This document shows positions 1-9,961 of a DNA stretch of 64,000 bases, piece after piece. The notes beneath the pieces are model-generated. The model worked only from the letters and a program-made list of their open reading frames with translations, had not been told where the DNA came from and made no database searches. Source of the stretch: Paractinoplanes ovalisporus (GTDB lineage: Bacteria; Actinomycetota; Actinomycetes; Mycobacteriales; Micromonosporaceae); assembly GCF_016834655.1 (NCBI RefSeq), contig NZ_JAENHP010000010.1:272927-336926 (forward strand). Direction: 5' to 3'. Each line of letters begins with the position of its first letter. Positions within the stretch are counted from its first letter, which is position 1. Made by a program: the position numbers and the translations under genes.

Positions 1-3000
1 CTGGTCGAGGTGCTCAACCCGGACCGTTCGCTGGCCCGTCACCCGCTGTTCCAGGTGCTGCTGAGCCTGCAGGACCACCCGCGCGGCACGGTCGAGCTGA
101 CCGGTCTGGACGCCGTTGTCACGCCGGGCGACCTGGTCGTCGCGAAGTTCGACCTCCAGTTCGACTTCAGCGAGAGCTTCGACGAGCACGGCCGCCCGGC
201 CGGGCTCGGCGCCCAGGTCATCTACAGCACCGACCTGTTCGACGAGGTCACCGTGCAGCGCATGCTCGGCCGCCTGGCCGTGATGCTGGCCGAGGTCGTG
301 GCCCGGCCGGAGACACGCATCGCCGATCTGGAACTTGTCCTGCCCGAGGAGAAAGCCGTCGTCATCCCGGCCACCGTCCCGGCCGTCCAGGACGTGACAG
401 TGCCGGACCGCTTCGCGCAGATCGTCGCCGCGTCGCCCACGGCCGTCGCCCTGGTGGCGGCGGACGGCACCGAGATCACGTTCGCGGAGCTGGACGAGCG
501 AGCCAACCGGCTGGCGCACTGCCTGCTCGCGGCCGGCGTCGGTGCCGAGGGCAGGGTCGCCGTCCTGCGTCGCCGCTCGGTCGATCTGGTCGTCGGGCTG
601 CTGGCCGTGCTCAAGGCCAACGGGACCTACGTCCCGCTCGACCCGCGTGCGCCCCGGGCCCGCTGGGAGGCGATCCTGCGCCGCACCGAGGCCGCCGTGC
701 TTCTGACCGATGCGGACGGGACGGCCGAGGGGATCGACACCACGGCGACCGTCATTGCCGGCGACACCCCGGCCGGTGACTGGAAGGTCACGGCGCCCGC
801 GGTGACCACACGTCCCGAGCAGCTGGCGTACATCATGTTCACGTCGGGTTCGACCGGCGTGCCCAAGGGCGTGGCCATCACCCACCGGGACCTGGTCGCG
901 TTCGCCCTCGACAATCGGTTCGCGGACGAGGCGCACCGCCGGGTGCTGATGCACGCGCCGCACGCGTTCGACGCCGTGAACTACGAGCTGTGGGTGCCGT
1001 TGCTGACCGGCGGCCGCGTCGTCCTGGCCCCGCCTCACGACATGGACGTCGCCACCCTCCGGCGATTGATCGCCGCGCACGGCATCACCGGTCTGCACCT
1101 GACCGCGGGCCTGTTCCGGGTGGTTGCCGAGAACGACGCGGACTGCCTGGAGGGCGTCCGCAGTCTCTGCGCGGGTGGCGACGTCGTGCCCGCCGCGGCC
1201 GTGCGCCGCGTGCTCGAACGGTTCCCCGACATGGTGTTCCGGGACACGTACGGTCCGACCGAGACCACCACGTTCGCCACCTGCCACACCGTCACCACCG
1301 GCGTGGTCGCCGATCCGGTGCCGATCGGCCGGCCGATGGACGGTGTGCGCGCCTATGTGCTCGACCGGAACCTGCGCCGCGTGCCACCCGGTGTGCTCGG
1401 CGAGCTCTACCTGGCGGGCGCGGGCCTCGCCCGTGGCTACTGGACCGCGCCCGGTCTCACTGCCGAGAGGTTCGTGGCCGACCCCTTCGGCGCGCCGGGC
1501 GAGCGTATGTACCGCGTCGGTGATCTGGTCCGCCTCGGCCGGGACGGTGATCTGGTGTTCGCCGGACGGGCCGACGACCAGGTGAAGATCCGCGGTTTCC
1601 GGATCGAACCCGCGGAACTCGAGGCGGCCCTCGCCGCACGACCCGGCATCGCTCAGGCCACCGCTCTGGTCCGCGAGGACAGGCCGGACGACAAACGTCT
1701 GGTGGGTTACGTCGTTCCGGTCCCGGGGGAGCGGATCGACGCCGGCGCCATGCGGTCCGAGTTGGCCACCGTGCTGCCGGACTATCTCGTTCCGTCCGCG
1801 ATCGTCGTGCTGGACGCCTTGCCCCTCACCGCGAACGCCAAACTGGACCGGGCCGCGCTGCCCGCGCCGGAGCAGACGGGCGACCGGGTCGGACGAGCCC
1901 CACGCACACCCCAGGAGCAGGTCCTCTGCGGGCTCTTCGCGGAGATTCTGGAGGTCTCCTCGGTCGGTATCGACGACAACTTCTTCGAACTGGGCGGTCA
2001 CTCCCTGGTCGCCACCCGGCTGGTCCTGCGTATCGAGGCGGTTCTCGGTGTCGACGTCCCGGTGCGCGAGCTGTTCAACGCGCCGACCGTCGCCCAGCTC
2101 GCCGCCATCGTCGCCAACGCCGAGGGCGCGCGGCTGCCGCTGGCCGCACGGGAACGCCCGGCCGAGATGCCGCTTTCGCCGTCGCAGCGCGGACTCTGGT
2201 TCCTCAACCAGGTCGAGGGGCCCAGCCCGACATACAACCTCGGTGTGTCACTGCGGTTCACCGGCCGGGTCGACCGGGAGGCCTTACTGGCCGCGCTGCA
2301 CGACACCGTGCTGCGGCACGAGAGCCTGCGCACGGTCTTCCCGGACCACGACGGCGTGCCGATCCAGCGGATCGTGGAGGCCACCGACCTGAAAGTGCCG
2401 GTGACCGTCGCCGAGTCGGACGAGGCCTCGCTCGACGAGCACCTGAGTGAAGCGGCCCGGGCCGGCTTCGACCTCGCCCGTGAGCTGCCGATCCGGGCCC
2501 ATCTGCTGGTGCTCGGACCGACCGAGCAGGTCTTTCTGATCGTCGTGCACCACATCGTCTCGGACGGATGGTCGCTGAGCCCCCTCGTCGCCGATCTGGC
2601 CGCTGCGTACACGGCCCGGCGCGCGGGTAGCGCGCCGGACTGGGAGCCGTTACCCGTCCAGTACGCGGACTACACCCTGTGGCAGGCCGAGCTGATGGGC
2701 CGTCCCGACGACCCGGAGAGCCGTCTCGCCCGCCAGCTGGCGCACTGGGAGCAGGCCCTGGCCGGCCTGCCGGACCAGCTCGAGCTGCCGACCGACCGTC
2801 CCCGCCCGGCCGTCCTGAGCAGCCAGGGTGACATCCTGTCGTGGACCCTGGACGCCCCGGTGCAGCAGGCGCTGCACCAGATCGCCCGCAGTAGCGGCGC
2901 CAGCCTGTTCATGGTGTTGCAGGCCGCCGTCGCAGCAGTGGTGTCGCGGCTCGGCGGAGGCGACGACATCGCCCTGGGCACCGCGGTCGCGGGCCGCAAT

Positions 3001-6000
3001 GACGAGTCGCTCGCCGACAGCGTCGGCTACTTCGTCAACACCCTTCCGTTGCGCAACGACGTGTCCCGCGACCCCACCTTCCGGCAGCTGATCGAGCGGG
3101 TCCGGACGGCCGACCTGGCGGCCTACGCCAACCAGGAGGTCCCGTTCGACCTTCTCGTGGAGCGGCTCAGCCCGCAGCGTTCCCTGTCGCGGCACCCGCT
3201 GTACCAGGTGCTGCTGACGTTCGAGAACATCCCCGAGCTGCGGCTACGCTTCGCCGGACTGGACACCCGCCTGCACCCGGCCAACCCCCGGGCGGCCAAG
3301 TGCGACCTCGAGTTCGCGGTCGGCGAGTCGTTCGGCGCCGACGGTGCGCCGGAGGGGCTGCGGGGCACCCTGACCTACAGCACCGACCTCTATGACCGCG
3401 GTACCGCACAGGCACTGGCGGACCGGCTCGTACGTTTCCTGACCGCGGTCGCGGCCGATCCGGCACTGCGGGTGTCCCAGGTGGACCTGCTGTCGCCGGC
3501 CGAGCGGGAGCTCGTTCTGCACACGTGGCAGGGCGCCGACGAGGAGGTCGAGTTCCGGACCGTCGTCGAGCGGATCGAGGAGCAGGCCCGCCGCATACCC
3601 GGGAACATCGCGGTCAGCACGGCCGCCGGGCATCTCACGTACGCGCAGTTCATGTCCCGGGTGAACCGCATGGCGCGGTGGCTGATCGGCCACGGTGTGG
3701 GGCCGGAGCGGGTGGTGGCGCTGGCTGTCTCCCGATCGCTGGACACCTTTGTCACACCGCACGCCGTCGCCGCGGCCGGGGGAACCTATCTGCCGATCGA
3801 GGACCGTTACCCGGCGGACCGGCTCGCGTACATGGTCGAGGACAGCCGGCCCGTCCTGGCGCTGGTGCACGGGAGCAGTGAGCACCTGGTGACCGCCGCC
3901 GACGTGCCGCGGCACCGGATCGACACGGCGGACTTCGAGGCCGAGCTGGCGGCGCTTCCGGACGGACCGGTTACGGACGCGGAACGGACCGCGCCGCTAC
4001 GGAACACCAATGCCGCGTACGTTCTCTACACCTCCGGATCGACCGGCCGCCCGAAGGGGGTCTGGGTCGAGCACCGGTCCCTCATCGACCACGTCTCGAC
4101 CGCGTCGCGTCGCTACGCGGGGCTCGACGGAGTGGCCGTGCTGCATGCCCCGGTGTCCTTCGACATCTCGCTGATGGCGTTGCACATGGTCCCGGCCAAC
4201 GGTGGTCACGTGCATGTGACCGGGGGACTGGACTCGCCCGACCCGGCGACCGTCGAGCTGTTACGGGAGCACCGGCTCACGTACCTCGATGCCGTGCCGA
4301 GTCACCTGCCGATGCTCACCGCGCTGCCGCCGGAGTTCGGACCGGCCCGGGAGCAGTTCTTCGGCGGCGAGGCGCTGCGGGCCGACGCTCTGGTGGCGTG
4401 GCGCCGGGCCAACCCGGGAGCTGCGGTGCGCAACGGCTACGGGCCGACCGAGACCACGTGTGTGGTCACCGATCGGCTGATCGAACCGGGTGAGGACCTC
4501 ACCCCGGGTGTCGTGCCGATCGGTGTGCCGCAGTCCAACACCCGTGTCTACATCCTCGACGACAATTTGCGGCCGGTCCCGCCCGGTGTGCCCGGCGAGC
4601 TCTACATCGCCGGCTCCGGTCTGGCCCGCGGTTACCTCTATCGGCCGGGCTTGTCGTCCGCGCGTTTTGTCGCCTGCCCGTTCGGGCCGTCCGGAGAACG
4701 GATGTACCGCAGCGGTGACCTCGTCCGGTGGCTTCCGGACGGGAAGATCGCCTATCTGGGCCGGGTCGACGACCAGGTCCAGGTGCGTGGCTTCCGGGTC
4801 GAGCTCGGCGAGATCTCCTCGGTGCTCAACCTTCTGCCCGGGGTCGACGCCGCGGCCGTGATCGTCCGTGAGGACACGCCGGGCGACGAGCGCCTTGTCG
4901 GCTACGCGGTCCCATCGGCGGGCGTTGCGCTGGTCGTCGCCGAGCTCCGCGAAGCGATGACCCGCGTGCTTCCCGAGTACATGGTGCCGACGGTGATCGT
5001 GGAGCTGCCCGAGCTTCCCCTCACACCGAACGGAAAACTGGACCGGCGGGCGCTCCCGGCACCGGACTACGCGGCCGCGGCCGCGGGCCGGGAGCCGGCG
5101 ACACCGCAGGAGGCGGCCCTGGCGGAGCTGTTCGCCGAGGTGCTGGCGTTGCCGAAGGTCGGCGTCGATGACGATTTCTTCGCGCTCGGCGGGCACTCCC
5201 TGATCGCGGCGCGCCTGGTCAACCGGATCCGCTCGGCTCTCGACGTGGAGATCTCGGTCCGGGCCCTGTTCGAGGCGCCGAGTGTCGCCGCCCTGGCCGG
5301 GCGACTGGGCCAGGCGCCTGCGACAGCCCGCGCCGAGCTGGTCCGGAGGGAACGACCGGAGACTCTGCCGCCGTCCGCGGCTCAGCTCGCCCTCTGGTTC
5401 CTCAACCGGATCGAGGGCGCGCGCAGCGTGTACAACGTGCCCGTTGTGCTGCACCTGTCCGGGCCCCTGAACGAGGCGGCGTTGCGGGCGGCGGTGACCG
5501 ACGTGGTCGCCCGGCACGAGGCGCTGCGGACCGTCTTCCCGTCGACCGGCGGCCGGCCTCGCCAGGAGGTACTGAGCGACCCCACCACCACCCTGGCCGT
5601 GCTGGAGCTCGACGAGAACCGGTTGCCGGACTTCCTCGCCGGCCTGGCGAGCGGGGAGTTCGACGTCACTGTGGACCGGCCGTTGCGGGCCACCCTGGTC
5701 CGGCTCGGCGCCACCGAGCACGTCCTTGTCCTGTTGATGCACCACATCGCCACCGACGGCTGGTCCCTGGCCCCGTTGCGGAGGGACCTCGCGACGGCGT
5801 ACGCCGCGCGATGCGACGACGCCGAGCCGGGCTGGGAGCCGCTGCCGATCCAGTACGCCGACTTCACGTTGTGGCAGGTCGAGCATCTCGGCGATCCGCA
5901 CGACCCTGCGAGCAACCACGCCCGTCAGCTCGCCTACTGGCGGGACCGGCTCGACGGGGCGCCGGAGGAACTGGCGCTGCCCTCCGACCGGCCGCGACCG

Positions 6001-9000
6001 TCGGCGGGGGACAACGTCGGCGCCAGTGTCGAGATGCGGCTGGATGCCGCCGTGACGACGCGCATCGAGGAACTCGGCCGAGTCCACGGGGTCAGCACCT
6101 TCATGGTGCTGCAGGCCGCGCTGGCGGTGCTGCTCACCCGGCTGGGTGCCGGTACCGACCTGCCGATCGGCACCACGGTGGCCGGGCGCAGTGACGAACG
6201 CCTCGAGGATCTCGTCGGCCTGTTCATCAACACCCTGGTCCTGCGGACGGACACAGCCGGGAACCCCACGTTCTCGGAGATGCTGGAGCGTGTCCGCCGA
6301 ACCACACTCGACGCCTTCGCCCACCAGGACGTGCCGTTCGAGAAACTGGTCGAGGGGTTGAACCCGGAGCGGTCGCTGGCCCGTCATCCGCTCTTCCAGG
6401 TCGCTCTCACCCACTACAACACTCCGACGGCCGAGGTGCCGCTGGGCGCACTGGCCGTCCGGCAGCAGCACCTCGACCTGCGGATCGCGAAGTTCGACCT
6501 GGCCTTCGGATTCGGCAATCCGGCCGGCGATCCGGGTGTCCTGCGGGGATGGCTGGAGTATCGGACCGACATGTACGACGCGGCCACCGCGGAGTCGCTG
6601 TTGCGGCGGCTGATCCGGGTGCTCGACGTGGTCTCCGCCCGGCCCGGGATCCGGGTCGGCGACGTCGACGTTCTCGGCGACGAGGACCGGCAGAGGGTGC
6701 TGTACGAGTGGAACGGCACCCGCCGGGATCAGCCGCGCTGGCGTATCGACGAGCGTGTGGCCGACCACGCGGCGCGGACACCCGACGCCGTCGCGGTTGT
6801 CGACGGCAACACTTCGCTGACCTACCGGGAGCTGCACGAGCGCGCGGACGGCCTCGCCGGGGTGCTGGCCGGTCACGGCGCCGGTCCGGATCGGCTGGTG
6901 ACGGTGGCCCTGCCGCGCTCGGCCGAGCTGGTCGTGACGCTGCTGGCGGTGATGCGAACCGGGGCCGCGTACCTGCCGCTCGACCCGGAACACCCGGCCG
7001 ACCGGATCCAGTACACGCTTCAGGACGCGAAGCCGGCACTCGCCGTGGTCAACTCGGCCACGGTCGGCGTGCTCGACGACAGTGTCCCGCGGCTGGTGAC
7101 CGATGCACCCGGCGCGACGACCGCGGCGCCGGGGGGCTACACGCCGACGCCGGACACGGGTGCCGCCTACGTCATCTACACCTCGGGCTCGACAGGTCGC
7201 CCGAAGGGCGTGGTCGTCACACACCGCGGTTTCACGAACCTCCTCACCGATCAGGCGCGACGGTTCCGGCTCGGTCCCGGCAAGCGGCTCCTCGCGGTGA
7301 CGACGGTGTCGTTCGATGTCGCCGCACTCGATCTGTTCGGCCCGCTCAGCTGCGGCGCGGCGGTGGTCGTGGCCGGACGGGAGAGCGTCCTCGACCCGGG
7401 TGCTCTCCTCGCCCTGATCGAATCGGCGAGGATCGACTGCCTGGAGGCGACCCCGTCGCTGTGGCAGGCGCTCGCGGCCGCGGCGCCGGAGAACGGCCTG
7501 CGTTCCGTGCACGCCTTCATCGGCGGGGAGGCGTTCTCCGACGCGCTGGCCGATCTGCTGCGGGCACGGGTACGGACTCTGACCAACGTCTACGGCCCGA
7601 CCGAGACCACCGTGTGCGCCACCGCCCAGGACCTCACGGAGCCGGAACGGATCACGATCGGCGGCCCGATCGACAACACCCAGGTCTACGTGCTCGACGA
7701 TCGGCTCCAGCCGGTGCCACCGGGAGTGGTGGGCGACCTGTACATCGCCGGTGACGGGGTGGCCCGGGGTTACCACAACCGGTCCGGCCTGACCTCCGAG
7801 CGCTTTGTCGGCTGCCCGTTCGGGCCGGCCGGATCGCGGATGTACCGCACCGGCGACCTCGTCCGGTGGACCCGGTCGGGTCGCCTGGACTATCTGGGCC
7901 GGTCGGACCACCAGGTCAAGATCCGCGGTTTCCGGATCGAACTGGGGGAGATCGAGGCCGTGCTGCTACGGCACCCGGCGGTCGAGCAGGTCGCGGTCGT
8001 CGATCAGACCGACGACCGCGGAGTGCGGCGGCTTGTCGCCTACCTCGTGCCGCGGCCCGGCGCGGACGTGCCCGCGCCGGAGGAACTGCTCGGGTTGACC
8101 GGCGCCGCCCTGCCCGACTACATGATCCCGGCGGCGTTCCTGCCGCTCGACCGGCTGCCGCGGACGCCCAACGGCAAGCTGGACCGCGGCGCGTTGCCGG
8201 CACCGCAGTTCACAGCCGGACCGGCGTCGCGGAAACCGCGGACACCGGTGGAGCACGTGTTGCTCGGCATCGTCGCCGATTTGTTGCGCGTGCCGGACGC
8301 CGGGGTCGAGGACAGCTTCTTCGAGCTCGGCGGTGACAGCATCTCGTCGATGCAGCTGATCACGCGGGCACAGGCGGCCGGGCTGGGACTCAAGGTCAAC
8401 GACGTTTTCGAGCGGCGTACCGTCGCCGGAATCGCTCAGGTGGCACGCATCCTCGACGAGGACGCCGGCGCCGAGCAGGACGACCCGACCGGCACGGTCC
8501 CGGCGACTCCGATGATGGCCCTGCTGCGTGAACGCGCGGATCGTGACCGGCTCAGCCAGCACACTCTCCTGAGAACGCCCGCGGGCCTGACCGCCGATCG
8601 GATGACCGAGCTGCTGCAGGGCCTGCTGGATCGACACGATGTTCTGCGGTCCCGGCTGGACGATCATTGGCAGCTCGTCGTGGCACCCGTCGGCGAGGTG
8701 TCGGCCGACAGCGTGCTGTCCCGGGTCCCCGTGGCGGCGGTCATCCCCGAGGAGGTGCTGACCAGCCACTTCGCCGGGGCCGTCGATCGTCTGAATCCGC
8801 AAGCGGGCACGATGATGCGGGCTGTGTGGTTCGACGCGGGGTCCGATGAGGCCGGCCGCCTTCTCCTGGTGGCGCATCATCTGGTCGTCGATGCTGTTTC
8901 GTGGCGGATCCTCCGGGACGACTTGGAGCTGGGCTGGGCGGCGGGCTGGGAATCGGCGCGAGGACCCGCCCGCACGTCGGTCCGCCGGTGGAGCGAGCAG

Positions 9001-9906
9001 CTTCGTGCCGAGGCCCACCGGCCGGAGCGGCTCGCCGAGCTGCCCTACTGGGTGGACACACTCGCACTCGACGATCAGCCCGTTCCTCCGGCCGCCGGGA
9101 GCCCCGCGGTCTCCGCTTCGGTGACCTTGGCCGCCGGCGCGACGGAACCGTTGCTGTCCGAGGTTCCGGCGACGTTCCACTGCGGCGTGGAGGACATCCT
9201 GGTCGCCGCGTTTGTCGCCGCCCTGGCCGAGCAGCAGCGTCACCGGGGCGGCCCGGCCGGACCGATGCTGGTGGCTTTGGAGCACCACGGCCGGGACGCG
9301 GAGCTCGAGGGCGTCGACGTCACGGGCACCGTCGGCTGGTTCACCACCATGTTCCCGGTCCGGCTGGATGCCGGTCGGATCGACTGGCCCGACCTGTGGG
9401 CGGGCGGGGAGTCCGCGGGACGCGTCGTCAAGCGGATCAAGGAGCAGCTGCGGGCGGTACCCGGCGACGGGCTCGGTTACGGACTGCTGCGCCATCTCAA
9501 CGAGGACACCGCGCCCGTGCTGGCCCGTGGCTCCGGAGCGGCACTGAGCTTCAACTACCTCGGTCGCACGTCGATCGACTTCGGCCGCGAGCCATGGTCG
9601 ATCGCCCCGGAGGCCGTGATGTTGAAGCCGGCGGAGACGTTCACTCCGTTCGCTCTCGAACTCAACGCGGTCACGCTGGACCGACCGGCCGGGCCGGAGC
9701 TGACGGCCACCTTCAGCGCGGCGCCGGGTGCCTTCGGGGTCACCGAACTCGAGGCGTTGGGGGACATCTGGCGGCGGGTGCTGGACGTTCTGGTCGCGCA
9801 CACGCGGCGTCCGGCCGCGGGCGGGCACACGCCCTCGGACGTGGCACTGGCGGCCCTCAACCAGGACGAGATCGAGCTCCTCGAGGACGACTGGATCGGC
9901 AGCTGA
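1..9906 (+). CDS. Non-ribosomal peptide synthetase, 5'-truncated by window edge: (C)-A-PCP-C-A-PCP-C-A-PCP-E
   Basis: The reading frame is open from base 1, so the gene starts to the left; 3301 codons are visible. Domains by nucleotide: end of a C domain (1-345); A1 (370-1870, core YIMFTSGSTG); PCP1 (GGHSL, Ser codon 2002); C2 (2165-3500, HHIVSDG at 2548); A2 (3555-5060, YVLYTSGSTG); PCP2 (Ser 5197); C3 (5365-6680, HHIATDG at 5740); A3 (6740-8210); PCP3 (GGDSI, Ser 8338); E domain (8500-9800, HHLVVDA at 8875, later FNYLG). Both complete C domains have the SDGW/TDGW pattern of ordinary condensation domains. Hand-aligned A-domain pocket residues are D-A-Y-H-C-G-T-T-F (A1), D-I-M-D-F-G-G-C-V (A2) and D-V-L-E-F-G-V-V-C (A3). 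None gives a safe substrate. A1 shares its first half with hydroxyphenylglycine codes and its last part with valine codes. The terminal E domain implies a D-residue at position three. The acidic tail after E (ending DDWIGS) looks like a donor docking segment, and no thioesterase is present. TTA codons lie at 2284, 2650 and 4261. Confidence 0.95.
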   Translation: MVEVLNPDRSLARHPLFQVLLSLQDHPRGTVELTGLDAVVTPGDLVVAKFDLQFDFSESFDEHGRPAGLGAQVIYSTDLFDEVTVQRMLGRLAVMLAEVVARPETRIADLELVLPEEKAVVIPATVPAVQDVTVPDRFAQIVAASPTAVALVAADGTEITFAELDERANRLAHCLLAAGVGAEGRVAVLRRRSVDLVVGLLAVLKANGTYVPLDPRAPRARWEAILRRTEAAVLLTDADGTAEGIDTTATVIAGDTPAGDWKVTAPAVTTRPEQLAYIMFTSGSTGVPKGVAITHRDLVAFALDNRFADEAHRRVLMHAPHAFDAVNYELWVPLLTGGRVVLAPPHDMDVATLRRLIAAHGITGLHLTAGLFRVVAENDADCLEGVRSLCAGGDVVPAAAVRRVLERFPDMVFRDTYGPTETTTFATCHTVTTGVVADPVPIGRPMDGVRAYVLDRNLRRVPPGVLGELYLAGAGLARGYWTAPGLTAERFVADPFGAPGERMYRVGDLVRLGRDGDLVFAGRADDQVKIRGFRIEPAELEAALAARPGIAQATALVREDRPDDKRLVGYVVPVPGERIDAGAMRSELATVLPDYLVPSAIVVLDALPLTANAKLDRAALPAPEQTGDRVGRAPRTPQEQVLCGLFAEILEVSSVGIDDNFFELGGHSLVATRLVLRIEAVLGVDVPVRELFNAPTVAQLAAIVANAEGARLPLAARERPAEMPLSPSQRGLWFLNQVEGPSPTYNLGVSLRFTGRVDREALLAALHDTVLRHESLRTVFPDHDGVPIQRIVEATDLKVPVTVAESDEASLDEHLSEAARAGFDLARELPIRAHLLVLGPTEQVFLIVVHHIVSDGWSLSPLVADLAAAYTARRAGSAPDWEPLPVQYADYTLWQAELMGRPDDPESRLARQLAHWEQALAGLPDQLELPTDRPRPAVLSSQGDILSWTLDAPVQQALHQIARSSGASLFMVLQAAVAAVVSRLGGGDDIALGTAVAGRNDESLADSVGYFVNTLPLRNDVSRDPTFRQLIERVRTADLAAYANQEVPFDLLVERLSPQRSLSRHPLYQVLLTFENIPELRLRFAGLDTRLHPANPRAAKCDLEFAVGESFGADGAPEGLRGTLTYSTDLYDRGTAQALADRLVRFLTAVAADPALRVSQVDLLSPAERELVLHTWQGADEEVEFRTVVERIEEQARRIPGNIAVSTAAGHLTYAQFMSRVNRMARWLIGHGVGPERVVALAVSRSLDTFVTPHAVAAAGGTYLPIEDRYPADRLAYMVEDSRPVLALVHGSSEHLVTAADVPRHRIDTADFEAELAALPDGPVTDAERTAPLRNTNAAYVLYTSGSTGRPKGVWVEHRSLIDHVSTASRRYAGLDGVAVLHAPVSFDISLMALHMVPANGGHVHVTGGLDSPDPATVELLREHRLTYLDAVPSHLPMLTALPPEFGPAREQFFGGEALRADALVAWRRANPGAAVRNGYGPTETTCVVTDRLIEPGEDLTPGVVPIGVPQSNTRVYILDDNLRPVPPGVPGELYIAGSGLARGYLYRPGLSSARFVACPFGPSGERMYRSGDLVRWLPDGKIAYLGRVDDQVQVRGFRVELGEISSVLNLLPGVDAAAVIVREDTPGDERLVGYAVPSAGVALVVAELREAMTRVLPEYMVPTVIVELPELPLTPNGKLDRRALPAPDYAAAAAGREPATPQEAALAELFAEVLALPKVGVDDDFFALGGHSLIAARLVNRIRSALDVEISVRALFEAPSVAALAGRLGQAPATARAELVRRERPETLPPSAAQLALWFLNRIEGARSVYNVPVVLHLSGPLNEAALRAAVTDVVARHEALRTVFPSTGGRPRQEVLSDPTTTLAVLELDENRLPDFLAGLASGEFDVTVDRPLRATLVRLGATEHVLVLLMHHIATDGWSLAPLRRDLATAYAARCDDAEPGWEPLPIQYADFTLWQVEHLGDPHDPASNHARQLAYWRDRLDGAPEELALPSDRPRPSAGDNVGASVEMRLDAAVTTRIEELGRVHGVSTFMVLQAALAVLLTRLGAGTDLPIGTTVAGRSDERLEDLVGLFINTLVLRTDTAGNPTFSEMLERVRRTTLDAFAHQDVPFEKLVEGLNPERSLARHPLFQVALTHYNTPTAEVPLGALAVRQQHLDLRIAKFDLAFGFGNPAGDPGVLRGWLEYRTDMYDAATAESLLRRLIRVLDVVSARPGIRVGDVDVLGDEDRQRVLYEWNGTRRDQPRWRIDERVADHAARTPDAVAVVDGNTSLTYRELHERADGLAGVLAGHGAGPDRLVTVALPRSAELVVTLLAVMRTGAAYLPLDPEHPADRIQYTLQDAKPALAVVNSATVGVLDDSVPRLVTDAPGATTAAPGGYTPTPDTGAAYVIYTSGSTGRPKGVVVTHRGFTNLLTDQARRFRLGPGKRLLAVTTVSFDVAALDLFGPLSCGAAVVVAGRESVLDPGALLALIESARIDCLEATPSLWQALAAAAPENGLRSVHAFIGGEAFSDALADLLRARVRTLTNVYGPTETTVCATAQDLTEPERITIGGPIDNTQVYVLDDRLQPVPPGVVGDLYIAGDGVARGYHNRSGLTSERFVGCPFGPAGSRMYRTGDLVRWTRSGRLDYLGRSDHQVKIRGFRIELGEIEAVLLRHPAVEQVAVVDQTDDRGVRRLVAYLVPRPGADVPAPEELLGLTGAALPDYMIPAAFLPLDRLPRTPNGKLDRGALPAPQFTAGPASRKPRTPVEHVLLGIVADLLRVPDAGVEDSFFELGGDSISSMQLITRAQAAGLGLKVNDVFERRTVAGIAQVARILDEDAGAEQDDPTGTVPATPMMALLRERADRDRLSQHTLLRTPAGLTADRMTELLQGLLDRHDVLRSRLDDHWQLVVAPVGEVSADSVLSRVPVAAVIPEEVLTSHFAGAVDRLNPQAGTMMRAVWFDAGSDEAGRLLLVAHHLVVDAVSWRILRDDLELGWAAGWESARGPARTSVRRWSEQLRAEAHRPERLAELPYWVDTLALDDQPVPPAAGSPAVSASVTLAAGATEPLLSEVPATFHCGVEDILVAAFVAALAEQQRHRGGPAGPMLVALEHHGRDAELEGVDVTGTVGWFTTMFPVRLDAGRIDWPDLWAGGESAGRVVKRIKEQLRAVPGDGLGYGLLRHLNEDTAPVLARGSGAALSFNYLGRTSIDFGREPWSIAPEAVMLKPAETFTPFALELNAVTLDRPAGPELTATFSAAPGAFGVTELEALGDIWRRVLDVLVAHTRRPAAGGHTPSDVALAALNQDEIELLEDDWIGS

Positions 9907-9914
9907 CCAAGGAG

Positions 9915-9950
9915 GAGGCCCCGGACGTCGGTGACGTCCGGGGCCTCTTT
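9915..9950. terminator. Bidirectional hairpin terminator between NRPS and P450
   Basis: Positions 9915-9929 and 9933-9947 form a perfect 15-bp inverted repeat (GAGGCCCCGGACGTC and its complement) with a 3-base loop, followed by TTT. It begins 8 bases after the NRPS stop and ends 12 bases before the stop of the convergent P450 gene. It can therefore serve both transcripts. Confidence 0.85.
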
Positions 9951-9961
9951 GCGGGGCGGGG

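Noticed and set aside
4261..7911. 1216-codon open frame on the minus strand
   Set aside because: It is antisense to the NRPS A2-C3-A3 region, has low-complexity Arg/Gly/Val text and no domain; it follows from the G/C third-position bias.
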